Origin: Thermoleophilia bacterium
Lineage (GTDB): Bacteria > Actinomycetota > Thermoleophilia > Gaiellales > SKUG01
Assembly (NCBI GenBank): GCA_025964465.1
Contig: JAOPYS010000009.1
Location: 1-20,560, forward strand
Length of the DNA stretch: 20,560 nt
Direction of reading: 5' to 3'
Shown: positions 6,350 to 14,176 of the stretch, in pieces
Position numbering within the stretch: position 1 is the stretch's first letter
Layout of the letters: each line of letters opens with the position of its first letter
Notes under the pieces: model-generated
What the model was told of the DNA's origin: nothing
Databases searched by the model: none
The model's input: the letters and a program-made list of their open reading frames with translations, nothing else
Translations under genes and position numbers: made by a program

Positions 6350-6518
6350 CACCCCTACTGTCCCCGGCTGGCCATCTCGAGCCGCGCCGGAATGCCGCCG
6401 GTGGGGCGGGAGCGGACCCCCGCGTGGCCGCCGTGGCCCCCGCGACTCGAACTTCCAGCAGGTTCCCACGCGGCCGTCGCCGTGTGCGCTGCCTGCGCGA
6501 GGGGGAACAACGCACGGC
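6350..6518. promoter_or_regulatory. Divergent promoter region between the GH13 and RTX genes
   Basis: This 169-bp spacer must hold both promoters. I see no confident -10 or -35 box in either direction. GGGGGA at 6501-6506 precedes the RTX start by 12 nt. It could act as a distant ribosome site, and it is complementary to the UCCCCC loops of the candidate RNAs. Confidence 0.35.
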
Positions 6519-7478
6519 ATGACGCACCGACCCCTCCGCCGCGCCCTCGCGGCCACCACCGTCCTGCTCGCCGTGACCATCGCAGCGACGCTGCCAGAGG
6601 CCGCTTCGGCGTTCATCCGCAACGGAACGCCCAAGGGCGAGCTGCTCAACGGCTCGCCACAGGCCGACCTCATGCACGGGCGCGGCGGCAACGACGACCT
6701 CGTCGGGTTCGGCGGCAACGACCGCCTGTACGGCGACGACGGCTACGACGGGCTCGCAGGCCTCGACGGCAACGACTACCTGTCGGCGGGGACCGAGAAC
6801 GACATCCTCTGGGGCGCCAACGGCAACGACCAGCTGCTGGGCGGCCCGGGCTCGGACATCCTCTACGGCGGCGACGGGCGCGACACGCTGACCTCGCTGG
6901 CGACTGACACGGGCGGCTTCGACCGGCTGGATTGCATGGGCGGGTTCGACGTCGCCTACGCGCGCTACGGCGACACGCTGCTGGACTGCGAGGCCGTGGT
7001 GATCGTGCAGCCCGACCCGCGCGTGCGGGCGGACACCAAGATCGGCACCAAGCGCGGCGATGGACTGTTCGGCTTCGGCGGCAACGATCGACTCGACGGA
7101 CAGAAGGGTGACGACCTGCTCGACGGTGGCGACGGCAACGACTTCATGCTCGGCGGCGCGGGCCGCGACCGCCTGCTCGGCGGGCCAGGCAACGACAGCC
7201 TGCGTGGCGCGGACTACCGCGACGTGCTGATCGGCGGCGCGGGTGCCGACGCGCTGCTGGGCGAGATCGGCGACGACCGCCTCTGGGGCGGTGCCGGCCG
7301 CGACCGCCTGTACGGCGGCGCCGGAAACGACACGCTCTTCTCCACCGCCGCGGACGGCGTGGCCGACACGGTCGACTGCGGCCCGGGAAAGGATTTCGCC
7401 CAGGTGCGCGAGGAGGACCGCACGATCGCGTGCGAGCAGGTGGCGATCGTCGCCACCACCGTCGCGAACGAGCGCTGA
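6519..7478 (+). CDS. Secreted RTX-type calcium-binding repeat protein
   Basis: This 319-residue protein begins with a Sec signal peptide (RR, then a hydrophobic core ATTVLLAVTIAATL, cleavage likely after EAASA near 31). The rest consists of nonapeptide repeats of the hemolysin type, GGxGNDxLx. About eight lie in the first block (residues ~56-127) and about ten in the second (~180-282). In this family such repeats coil into a beta roll that binds calcium. Each block ends with a similar cap: a Cys shortly after FDRLD or ADTVD, then a DCEAVVIV or ACEQVAIV segment, which suggests internal duplication. No enzymatic domain is present, so it is probably a surface or matrix structural protein. It is divergent from the GH13 operon. 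Confidence 0.92.
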   Translation: MTHRPLRRALAATTVLLAVTIAATLPEAASAFIRNGTPKGELLNGSPQADLMHGRGGNDDLVGFGGNDRLYGDDGYDGLAGLDGNDYLSAGTENDILWGANGNDQLLGGPGSDILYGGDGRDTLTSLATDTGGFDRLDCMGGFDVAYARYGDTLLDCEAVVIVQPDPRVRADTKIGTKRGDGLFGFGGNDRLDGQKGDDLLDGGDGNDFMLGGAGRDRLLGGPGNDSLRGADYRDVLIGGAGADALLGEIGDDRLWGGAGRDRLYGGAGNDTLFSTAADGVADTVDCGPGKDFAQVREEDRTIACEQVAIVATTVANER

Positions 7479-7484
7479 GCGGGG

Positions 7485-7868
7485 TCAGGCCACGGTGGTC
7501 GTTTCTCCCGGAGCGACCAACTTCTTCATCGCTTCGTGGCGTTTCAGGGTCGTCATGCCGATGACTCCGGACGCCATCCCACAGAGCAGGACCGCGACCC
7601 CGAGGCCCTCGTTGCCGATCATGACCCATCCACCGGCGACGATCATCACCAACCCGACGACAGCGTACGCGACGGCGGTCATTCCGCTCGGCACCGCGGT
7701 CATTCGAGCGTAAACGGTCTCGCTGATCCACTGACCCCGCTCCAGTCGAGTGCGGCAGACGTCGGAGCACGCAGCATCCGTCTCGCTCACGCAGTCGGAA
7801 CACACGCCACGGCCGCACATGGGGCACGCCCCGACGGCAGACGCTGTCTCGTGGCGAACACAGTTCAT
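7485..7868 (-). CDS. Zinc-ribbon/B-box-like membrane protein
   Basis: This 127-residue protein starts with a compact metal-binding motif: Cys3, His6, Cys15, Cys18, Cys23, Cys26, with further Cys34 and Cys38. It matches the MNC-x2-H...CxxC...CxxC pattern of small bacterial B-box/zinc-ribbon membrane proteins. Two transmembrane helices follow (about 62-84 and 87-107), then a short basic tail. The ATG at 7868 is chosen because the metal motif begins there and a GAGG ribosome site lies about 8 nt upstream. It converges on the RTX gene with only 6 bp between stops. Role unknown; possibly a membrane-anchored adaptor. Confidence 0.75.
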   Translation of the reverse strand: MNCVRHETASAVGACPMCGRGVCSDCVSETDAACSDVCRTRLERGQWISETVYARMTAVPSGMTAVAYAVVGLVMIVAGGWVMIGNEGLGVAVLLCGMASGVIGMTTLKRHEAMKKLVAPGETTTVA

Positions 7869-7989
7869 GGGGGGCATCCTCGAGTTGGTGGCAGATGTAG
7901 CCACCTACCCGACTGACGATTTTCGGAGACTTGCGTGACGTCCGACCACCCAGCGGATGCTTCGAGAGGCCGCAGGGCAGGACCCATGC

Positions 7990-8946
7990 ATGCCGACCCC
8001 CTACGACCCCAACGGTCCGTTCCAGTCCAACTCGCGTGGGGGCGGGATCGGCGGGTTCCTGCGCCTGCTGCTGGGGAGGCGCGCCGAGCGGCCGCAGGAT
8101 CCGTCAGCCTACGACCCGACGACGGTGAGCCAGCACGCGATGCGCGCGTCCACGACGTCGCAGCGCACGTCGAAGGCGATGCCGCAGACCGCCCCGACCG
8201 TCACACCGACGCCTCGACGCGGTCGCACGCGGCGTTTCGGCCTGCTGCGGTTCCTGCCCCACGCGATCATCGCCATCGTCACGCTGGTCGGCGGCATCGC
8301 ATCCGTCGCGAGCAAGCACTCCACCGTGTCGATCCCGCACATCGGCAAGGCCTTCGAGCCGACGTGCCCGCGAGCGGCACCGGGCACGGACGTGCTCGAC
8401 TCGGCGCGCACCGACTGCACGGCGCTCGACCCGACCAAGCTGCTCTCCAGCGACAGGTCACAGAGCATTCAGGGCACCGAGTACCACTCGGTCGCGACCG
8501 ACGGGACGGACCTGTGCGCGCCGCTCGCGGCGACGCCGAAGGATCGCGCGGCGCTCACGGCCAACGGCTGCCAAGCCGTCGCGCGCGAGCTGTTCGTCGC
8601 GAACACGTCGGGGGGGTTCGGCGGGGTCGCACTCATCGTCTATGACACGGGGGCGCACGCCCGCGCTTCCATCGCCGGCGCGAACGCCAACCACTCGCCG
8701 GTTCGGATGCTCGGCACGCCCCCGGCCGAGCAGCGGGGCGCCTTCCCTCCGCCGCGCCTCGACCAGGTGCGCGGCACGCTCGGCACCTGCATCGCGTCTG
8801 CGGGTCGCTACGTGATCTGCACGCGGGTGGCGCCCGTTGGTCGCAACGGCGAGCCCGTGCCGCAGGCCGTTCGGGGCACCATGATGCGCGACATGGTGTT
8901 CGCCGCGCTGGACCCGGTCATCGCACGGCGCTTCGCCTCGCTCTGA
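7990..8946 (+). CDS. Single-pass membrane protein with Cys-containing extracytoplasmic domain
   Basis: This 318-residue protein has a disordered, Thr/Pro/Arg-rich cytoplasmic stretch (1-85), with an early amphipathic piece GGFLRLLLGRR. One transmembrane helix follows (about 88-109, AIIAIVTLVGG), then an outer domain of ~205 residues. That domain has six cysteines (126, 143, 176, 194 and two near 265-275), enough for three disulfides. I do not recognise the domain. A purine-rich GGGCAGGA precedes the ATG at 7990 by about 8 nt; another in-frame start lies upstream at 7957 but lacks a ribosome site. It ends 8 bp before the convergent ABC-F stop. Confidence 0.75.
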   Translation: MPTPYDPNGPFQSNSRGGGIGGFLRLLLGRRAERPQDPSAYDPTTVSQHAMRASTTSQRTSKAMPQTAPTVTPTPRRGRTRRFGLLRFLPHAIIAIVTLVGGIASVASKHSTVSIPHIGKAFEPTCPRAAPGTDVLDSARTDCTALDPTKLLSSDRSQSIQGTEYHSVATDGTDLCAPLAATPKDRAALTANGCQAVARELFVANTSGGFGGVALIVYDTGAHARASIAGANANHSPVRMLGTPPAEQRGAFPPPRLDQVRGTLGTCIASAGRYVICTRVAPVGRNGEPVPQAVRGTMMRDMVFAALDPVIARRFASL

Positions 8947-8954
8947 AAGCGCCC

Positions 8955-10784
8955 TCAGTCGCCGATGAGCTCCGTCGCCTCGAGCCAGGCGGCCTCGAGT
9001 TCGTCGCGCTCGGCTGACAGCGCGACGCGCTGCTGCGACAGCTCGCCGAGGCGCACGTGGTCGGAGACCGCTTCGGCCATGTCGGCGTCGAGCTTGGTGA
9101 CGCGGCCATCGAGCGCGGCGAGCTGGCGCTCGATGCGCATGAGGTCCTTGCGCGCCTGACGTACGACGGCGTGCGGCGCGGCGACCTCCTCGGGCAGCGG
9201 CGTCGCGGTGCGGCCCGCGGCGATCGGCACGCCGACGTTGGCGGCGGCCTCCGCCTCCGCCGCAGCGTGGCGCTCCTCCAGGTACTGGTCGATCCCGCGC
9301 GGCAGGTGGCGCAGGTCGCCGCCGTCGGCGATGGCGTGCACGTTGTCGCAGACGCGCTCCACGAAGTAGCGATCATGGCTCACGACGATGAGCGTGCCGG
9401 GCCACGCGTCGAGCAGGTCCTCGAGCGCTGTGAGCGTGTCGATGTCCAGATCGTTGGTGGGCTCGTCCAGGATGAGCACGTTGGGCTCTTCCATGAGCAG
9501 GCGCATCAGCTGCAGGCGTCGGCGCTCGCCGCCCGACAGGTCCTTCACGAGCGTGCGGCGCTTCGCGCCCTGGAAGCCGAACCGGTCACACATCTGGCTG
9601 GCCGACAGCTGCAGGCCGTCGCTGGTCACGGCCGATTGGCGCACGTCCTCGAGCGCCTCGAGCACGCGCATCGTGCCGGGCACCTCCGCGGTGTCCTGCG
9701 ACAGGTGCGCCAGGCGCACGGTCGCGCCGCGCTCCACGCGCCCCGAATCGGGCTGGATCTCCCCCGCCATGATCCGGATCATCGTCGTCTTGCCCGAGCC
9801 GTTGGCGCCGACCAGCGCCACGCGGTCACCCGGGCCGAGGCGCCACGTGGCGTCCTGCAGCAGGCGCCGAGTCCCGAAGCCCTTGCTGACGTCGATGGCA
9901 TCGAGCACGCGGTCGCCGAGGCGGCGCGAGGCGAAGCGCATCAGCTCCACCGTGTCGCGCGCCTCGGGCTCGTCGGCGATCAGCTCGTTCGCCGCGTCGA
10001 TGCGGAACTTGGGCTTGGAGGTGCGCGCCGGCGGCCCGCGGCGCAGCCACGCGAGCTCCTTGCGCAGCAGGTTGCGGCGGCGCGCGTCCTGCGCAGCTGC
10101 CTGCCGGTCGCGCTCGGCGCGCGCCAGAACGTAGGCCGCGTAACCGCCCTCGTACTGGTGCACGGTCGCGTCGACGACTTCCCACGTGGTCGTCACGACC
10201 GCGTCGAGGAACCACCGATCATGGGTGATGACCACCATCGACCCGCGGCGCTTGGCCAGGTGGCGCGCCAGCCAGTCGACCGCCTCCACGTCGAGGTGGT
10301 TGGTGGGCTCGTCCAGCAGCAGCAGCTGCGGGCTGTCGATGAGCAGCTTGGCCAGCGCGATCCGCCGACGCTCGCCGCCCGACAAGGGCCCGATGCGCGT
10401 CTCGAGCCCCTCGGGGAACCGACTGACATCAACGCCACCGAGCAGCCCGTCGAGCACGCTGCGGAAGCGCGGGTCGCCGGCCCACTCGTGGTCGGCGCGC
10501 CCACCCACGAGCTCCTGGCGGATGGTCGCGTCCGGGTCGAGGTCGTCGCCCTGTCCCACGAGCGCGAGGTCGAGCCCGGACGAGCGCACGACCTGCCCCG
10601 AGTCCGGCTCCTCGAGGCCCGCGATGATCCGCAGCAGCGTCGACTTGCCGTCGCCGTTGCGCCCCACGATGCCGATCCGGTCCCCGGCGTTGATGCCGAG
10701 CGACAGGTCCTCCAGCACGGTTCGGCTGGAGTAGCCCTTGGAGACGTTCTGGAGGTTCACGAGGTTGCGGGGCTGCGCGGCCAT
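8955..10784 (-). CDS. ABC-F family ATPase, Uup-like
   Basis: This 609-residue soluble protein has two ATPase domains in tandem and no membrane segment. Domain 1 has Walker A GRNGDGKS (41-48), signature LSGGE (134-138) and Walker B LLLLDEP (155-161). Domain 2 has GANGSGKT (326-333), LSGGE (416-420) and LILDEP (437-442) in the PTNDLD context. A linker rich in Arg and Lys (about 220-265) joins them, and the last ~80 residues form a charged coiled coil typical of Uup. ABC-F proteins act on the ribosome or, for Uup, are also linked to DNA branch processing. The start ATG 10784 lies 6 nt after a CATGAT hexamer. It is divergent from the MORN-peptidase gene with a 62-bp gap. Confidence 0.92.
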   Translation of the reverse strand: MAAQPRNLVNLQNVSKGYSSRTVLEDLSLGINAGDRIGIVGRNGDGKSTLLRIIAGLEEPDSGQVVRSSGLDLALVGQGDDLDPDATIRQELVGGRADHEWAGDPRFRSVLDGLLGGVDVSRFPEGLETRIGPLSGGERRRIALAKLLIDSPQLLLLDEPTNHLDVEAVDWLARHLAKRRGSMVVITHDRWFLDAVVTTTWEVVDATVHQYEGGYAAYVLARAERDRQAAAQDARRRNLLRKELAWLRRGPPARTSKPKFRIDAANELIADEPEARDTVELMRFASRRLGDRVLDAIDVSKGFGTRRLLQDATWRLGPGDRVALVGANGSGKTTMIRIMAGEIQPDSGRVERGATVRLAHLSQDTAEVPGTMRVLEALEDVRQSAVTSDGLQLSASQMCDRFGFQGAKRRTLVKDLSGGERRRLQLMRLLMEEPNVLILDEPTNDLDIDTLTALEDLLDAWPGTLIVVSHDRYFVERVCDNVHAIADGGDLRHLPRGIDQYLEERHAAAEAEAAANVGVPIAAGRTATPLPEEVAAPHAVVRQARKDLMRIERQLAALDGRVTKLDADMAEAVSDHVRLGELSQQRVALSAERDELEAAWLEATELIGD

Positions 10785-10790
10785 GCGCGC

Positions 10791-10796
10791 ATCATG
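10791..10796 (-). promoter_or_regulatory. -10-like hexamer of a likely leaderless promoter for the ABC-F gene
   Basis: CATGAT on the minus strand, then GCGCGC, then ATG. Same hexamer and spacing as before the DUF427 gene. Confidence 0.4.
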
Positions 10797-10834
10797 TCGG
10801 ACCGCGGCCCTCAGTACGGCCATCGGGCCGCCGA

Positions 10835-10840
10835 TACGCT
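10835..10840 (+). promoter_or_regulatory. -10 element of a likely leaderless promoter for the MORN-peptidase gene
   Basis: TACGCT, a full TANNNT match, then CTCGGC and the ATG at 10847. No ribosome site is present. It lies 39 bp from the ABC-F -10-like box in a compact divergent promoter. Confidence 0.5.
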
Positions 10841-10846
10841 CTCGGC

Positions 10847-13702
10847 ATGACCTCGTCCGACGTCGACACCGACCATCTCGCCTCGCTCGAGTATTCGATG
10901 ATGGAAGGTCACGGGCGGCGTCGTCGGGGTCGTCGGCATGGTTCGTGGACGTTCACGGACCAGGCTGGGGTGCTGCGGGCCGAGGGGAAGTTCCGCGACG
11001 GCATCGAGCACGGTCACTTCCGCTATTGGTCCGCCGGGGGCGACCTCGAGTGTGAACGCGAGTGGAGCGCCGGCTCTGCCACGACATCCCGGTGGTGGAC
11101 CAACGCGATGCTCCAGTGCGCCGTGGAGCAGCGCGCCGACGGCGCCAGCGTGACGACCTACTACTTTCCGACCGGCCGGCCCTCGCGCCGGGAGACGCAC
11201 CGCGGGCGACGGGTGCGGGTGGAGACCTGGTACGCGTTCGGCGGCCGCGAACGCTCCTGGACCCTCGTCGGCGACGAGTACGTCGGGACGATCCGGTGGT
11301 TCGGGGCGGACGGTCGCCCGAGCGCGACGCAGGCGGGCGAGCGAGACCGCATGTTCGAGGACGGCAGGTGCGTCTGGGACGCGGAACGTCGCGACCGGGT
11401 GCGACACGGTGTGTCACTGACGTACGACTACTTCGGCAACATCGTCGCCCGGCAGGAGTGGCGGGACGGTGAGCTGAACGGTCCGTCGACCTACGATGCC
11501 CTCGACGGGACGCGAGCCGTGGTGCGGCATCGGCGCGGCAGACGACACGGCGCTGCGCGGATCGAGTGGCCCAGCGGGCGGCCGCGGTGGCGAGCGCGCT
11601 ACCGCGACGGCACGCTGCACGGGGAGCTCCGAGGCTGGCACGCGAACGGGCAGCTCGAACGCAGCGGGCACGTGGTCGACGGGCGGCTCGAGGGCCAGTG
11701 GGCGTGGTTCGACGCGGACGGTGCGTGCCGCGCCACTCTCGAGTTCCGGGCGGGCAGGGTCACGCTCCCAGCGTCCGTGCAGGGACCGGCCGGACCGATC
11801 ACCGTCCGTCGTCGCCGCGACGCCGACGCCGTACTGCGGATCGACCCCGCGACGGGGGCGCTCGACATCGACGAGCACGGGCGCCTGGGACGGTTGGCGC
11901 CGGCCGAGCTCGCACGCTTCCTGCAGGTCGAGCGAGCCCGCACGATCGACTCCATCTGGACACCGGGGGAAGGCGACGTTCCGACGCGCCCGCGTGATGT
12001 TGCCGGCCCCACCCTCCCGGCGGGTGATGATTCGATCCATGCGCTCCGGCGGACGGACGGGAGCCTCTCGATCCGGCGGCGCCGCACGGGCGCGTCGCGC
12101 TGGACGCCGATCCACGCGATCGGGACCGGTACGGTCGATGACCGCCCCGTGCTCCACACCGTCGAGGTGTCCCCGAGCGGCGGGTTCGTGGCGATCGTGT
12201 TCGACGTCGACGGCGGGGAGCAGCACTACCGGCTGCGGGTGCTCGACCTCGCGACGGCCCGCCTCGTCCACGAGGAGGAGATCCCCGCCGCGTGGGCTCC
12301 GGGCGGCTCAGCCGCGGTGTGGGCCGCCGGCGACACGCTCTGCTACGTCGGCACCCGCGCTGGCGACCGCCTGTGCCACTGGGACCCAGCCCAAGGGGCC
12401 AGCGAACCGGACGAGGGCGCCGAGGCCGCACCGGCGTGGACCCGGCTCGTCGCGGCGGAGTACGGACCGGGCCAGTCCTCGGCGGTCGCGCTCCTCCACT
12501 CCTCCGGATCACCGCGACTGGCCGCCATCGACACCGACACGGGGGAGCCCTCGTCGGAGACCCTGCCCGACGCGGACGACCTCGCGGTGGTCGTGAACGC
12601 CGGCCACGCGACCGTCGTGCTCGACCGTCGACACGTGCTCGCCGCGCCCCTCCCGCTCACGTCGGCCGGCAACGACTGGCGCCTCCTTCGCGCGGCGCAG
12701 CCCGCGTCGTCGGTGCAGTGCGCGGTGCACGACGGATCGACGACGGCGACGATCGACGGCCACGCCGGCCGACCGGTCGTGCGGGTCACGCGCGTGGGAC
12801 AGCCGGACGCGCGCTTCGGTCCAGCCGAACTCGGGTTCCTGCCGATCGCGCTCAGCTTCGATGAGGCCGGGAGCCTCCAGGTGTGGTCCGATGCCGAGCG
12901 GTCGGTTGACCTCGCCCCGGGATCGACGCCACCGACGCCGGCCCACCCCGTCACCTACCTGCGCGCGCGGACCGAGAACGGCGACGCGGTCGAGATGACG
13001 GCGTGGCTGCCTCCGCATCGCCCCGCGCGCGGCGTCCTCGTCGCGACCTACGGCGGGTACGGGCACCTCGCGATCGGCCCCGGCCACTCCATGCGCGCAT
13101 CGCTGCTCGACCAGGGCATCGCGGTGGTCGTGGCGCATGTCAGGGGCGGCGGCGAACGTGGCCGCGACGGACACGAGGAAGGACGCGGCGCGCGGAAGCT
13201 CCAGACCGTGCGCGACGTCGTCGCCTGCGTCGAGCACGTCCGCCGCCGGATCGCCGACCGGGTCGTGCTGCTCGGCGGCAGCCACGGCGCCCTCGTGATG
13301 GCGGGCGCCGCGCACGATCCCGCATCGGGCGTGCGCGGCGTCGTGCTGACCGTGCCGCAGCTCGATCTCTGGCAGGGCGACCAGCACCACCACGAGCTCG
13401 CGATGTGGGGGCGGTCCGACCCGATCGAGCGGGACCTGATCCGCGCCGCGTCGCCCTACGCGACGATGCCGGCCTCCGTCGGGTTCGACGTGCTCGCCGT
13501 CACCGGCACGAAGGACGGGCGGGTGCCGTGGGACGCCGCGGCGCGGTACGTGCGCCGCGCCCGTGACCGCGCCGAGCCGGGTGTCTCGGCGCTGCTGTGG
13601 GCGGAGCCCGGCACGGGGCACGGGTTGGGGACCGGGTCGATGCGGGCCGACCGCGAGCGCGTCATGACGCGCTTCATCGTCCGGTCGATCGAGCGGTCGT
13701 AG
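10847..13702 (+). CDS. MORN/YwqK-like repeat protein fused to an S9A prolyl oligopeptidase
   Basis: This 951-residue fusion has three parts. Residues ~20-305 are MORN/YwqK-type repeats, each with a GxxHGxxxxW/Y pattern followed by GxxxxxxxxxxG (for example DGIEHGHFRYW, DGTLHGELRGWHANGQL, DGRLEGQWAWFDADG). After a linker comes a region of about 400-690 with beta-propeller-like strands. Residues ~700-951 form the alpha/beta hydrolase. It keeps the S9A hallmark RGGGERG (766-772) and the triad Ser812 (GGSHGA), Asp890 (GTKDGRVPW) and His925 (GTGHG). No signal peptide or membrane segment, so it is cytoplasmic. The GGSHGA box differs from the usual GGSNGG. The start follows TACGCT by 6 nt. Peptide substrate unknown; the repeats may recruit a protein or lipid. 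Confidence 0.88.
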   Translation: MTSSDVDTDHLASLEYSMMEGHGRRRRGRRHGSWTFTDQAGVLRAEGKFRDGIEHGHFRYWSAGGDLECEREWSAGSATTSRWWTNAMLQCAVEQRADGASVTTYYFPTGRPSRRETHRGRRVRVETWYAFGGRERSWTLVGDEYVGTIRWFGADGRPSATQAGERDRMFEDGRCVWDAERRDRVRHGVSLTYDYFGNIVARQEWRDGELNGPSTYDALDGTRAVVRHRRGRRHGAARIEWPSGRPRWRARYRDGTLHGELRGWHANGQLERSGHVVDGRLEGQWAWFDADGACRATLEFRAGRVTLPASVQGPAGPITVRRRRDADAVLRIDPATGALDIDEHGRLGRLAPAELARFLQVERARTIDSIWTPGEGDVPTRPRDVAGPTLPAGDDSIHALRRTDGSLSIRRRRTGASRWTPIHAIGTGTVDDRPVLHTVEVSPSGGFVAIVFDVDGGEQHYRLRVLDLATARLVHEEEIPAAWAPGGSAAVWAAGDTLCYVGTRAGDRLCHWDPAQGASEPDEGAEAAPAWTRLVAAEYGPGQSSAVALLHSSGSPRLAAIDTDTGEPSSETLPDADDLAVVVNAGHATVVLDRRHVLAAPLPLTSAGNDWRLLRAAQPASSVQCAVHDGSTTATIDGHAGRPVVRVTRVGQPDARFGPAELGFLPIALSFDEAGSLQVWSDAERSVDLAPGSTPPTPAHPVTYLRARTENGDAVEMTAWLPPHRPARGVLVATYGGYGHLAIGPGHSMRASLLDQGIAVVVAHVRGGGERGRDGHEEGRGARKLQTVRDVVACVEHVRRRIADRVVLLGGSHGALVMAGAAHDPASGVRGVVLTVPQLDLWQGDQHHHELAMWGRSDPIERDLIRAASPYATMPASVGFDVLAVTGTKDGRVPWDAAARYVRRARDRAEPGVSALLWAEPGTGHGLGTGSMRADRERVMTRFIVRSIERS

Positions 13703-13705
13703 CCG

Positions 13706-14140
13706 CTACTCGGCCTTCGTGCGCTCGAGGTCGATCTCGTCGCCGTCGGAGTTGCGCAGCTTCAGGGTGTCACCGTCGAGCAGGCCGTTCATCTCCGCCG
13801 TCACGGGGAGGGTCGGGGCGGCGACGCAGCGGTGGTCAGAGGTGGACTTCGTCTTCAGGCGCAGCGCCGACTCGGTGCCGGTCCACGAGCCCTCGAACGT
13901 GTTGCAGCCGTCCATGCCGGTGAGCGCGCCGCCCGACGTGAACTCGATCGTGCCGCCCTTGGGCTCGCTCCAGCGGCCAGTGAGCGCGCCGGCGACGTCG
14001 GCGATGTCCGCGTCGGCCTTCCCGCTCGGGCCGCGATTCACGTCGTCGCCGTCGGCCGCGCAGGCGGTGACCAGCAGCGCCAGCACGGGCACGAGCACGA
14101 GGGGCAGGGCGAGGCGGCGGGCGGAGCGGCGAGGGACCAT
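13706..14140 (-). CDS. META domain lipoprotein
   Basis: This 144-residue protein has a lipoprotein signal: an Arg-rich start, a hydrophobic core (LALPLVLVPVLALL) and the lipobox VTAC with Cys27 as the lipidation site. The mature part is a META/HslJ-type beta domain: LTGRWSEP, then FTSGGALTGMDGCNTFEGSW with the characteristic GCN segment, then a Cys-containing strand (HRCVA) and LKLRNSDGDEIDLER. Such proteins sit on the outer face of the membrane, and their role is poorly defined. It lies 36 bp downstream of the EEP-fold gene on the same strand, so the two may be co-transcribed. It converges on the MORN-peptidase gene, with stops 3 bp apart. Confidence 0.88.
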   Translation of the reverse strand: MVPRRSARRLALPLVLVPVLALLVTACAADGDDVNRGPSGKADADIADVAGALTGRWSEPKGGTIEFTSGGALTGMDGCNTFEGSWTGTESALRLKTKSTSDHRCVAAPTLPVTAEMNGLLDGDTLKLRNSDGDEIDLERTKAE

Positions 14141-14176
14141 GCCGGAGCCGTGCCCACTGCGCCGCGCGCGACAACA

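Noticed and set aside
6440..6480. Possible ECF sigma promoter on the minus strand (GGAAC followed by GTCG)
   Set aside because: The spacing of about 15 bp is short for that class, and GGAAC-like pieces are frequent; not strong enough to annotate.
6350..6718. Extended N-terminus of the GH13 protein starting upstream at 6718
   Set aside because: It would overlap the signal-peptide region of the divergent RTX gene, and the added residues are Arg/Pro-rich with no domain. The start at 6349 is preferred.
9057..10850. Long plus-strand frame opposite the ABC-F gene
   Set aside because: It is an antisense shadow of a gene with all ABC-F motifs, and its Arg/Ala/His-rich product has no recognisable domain.
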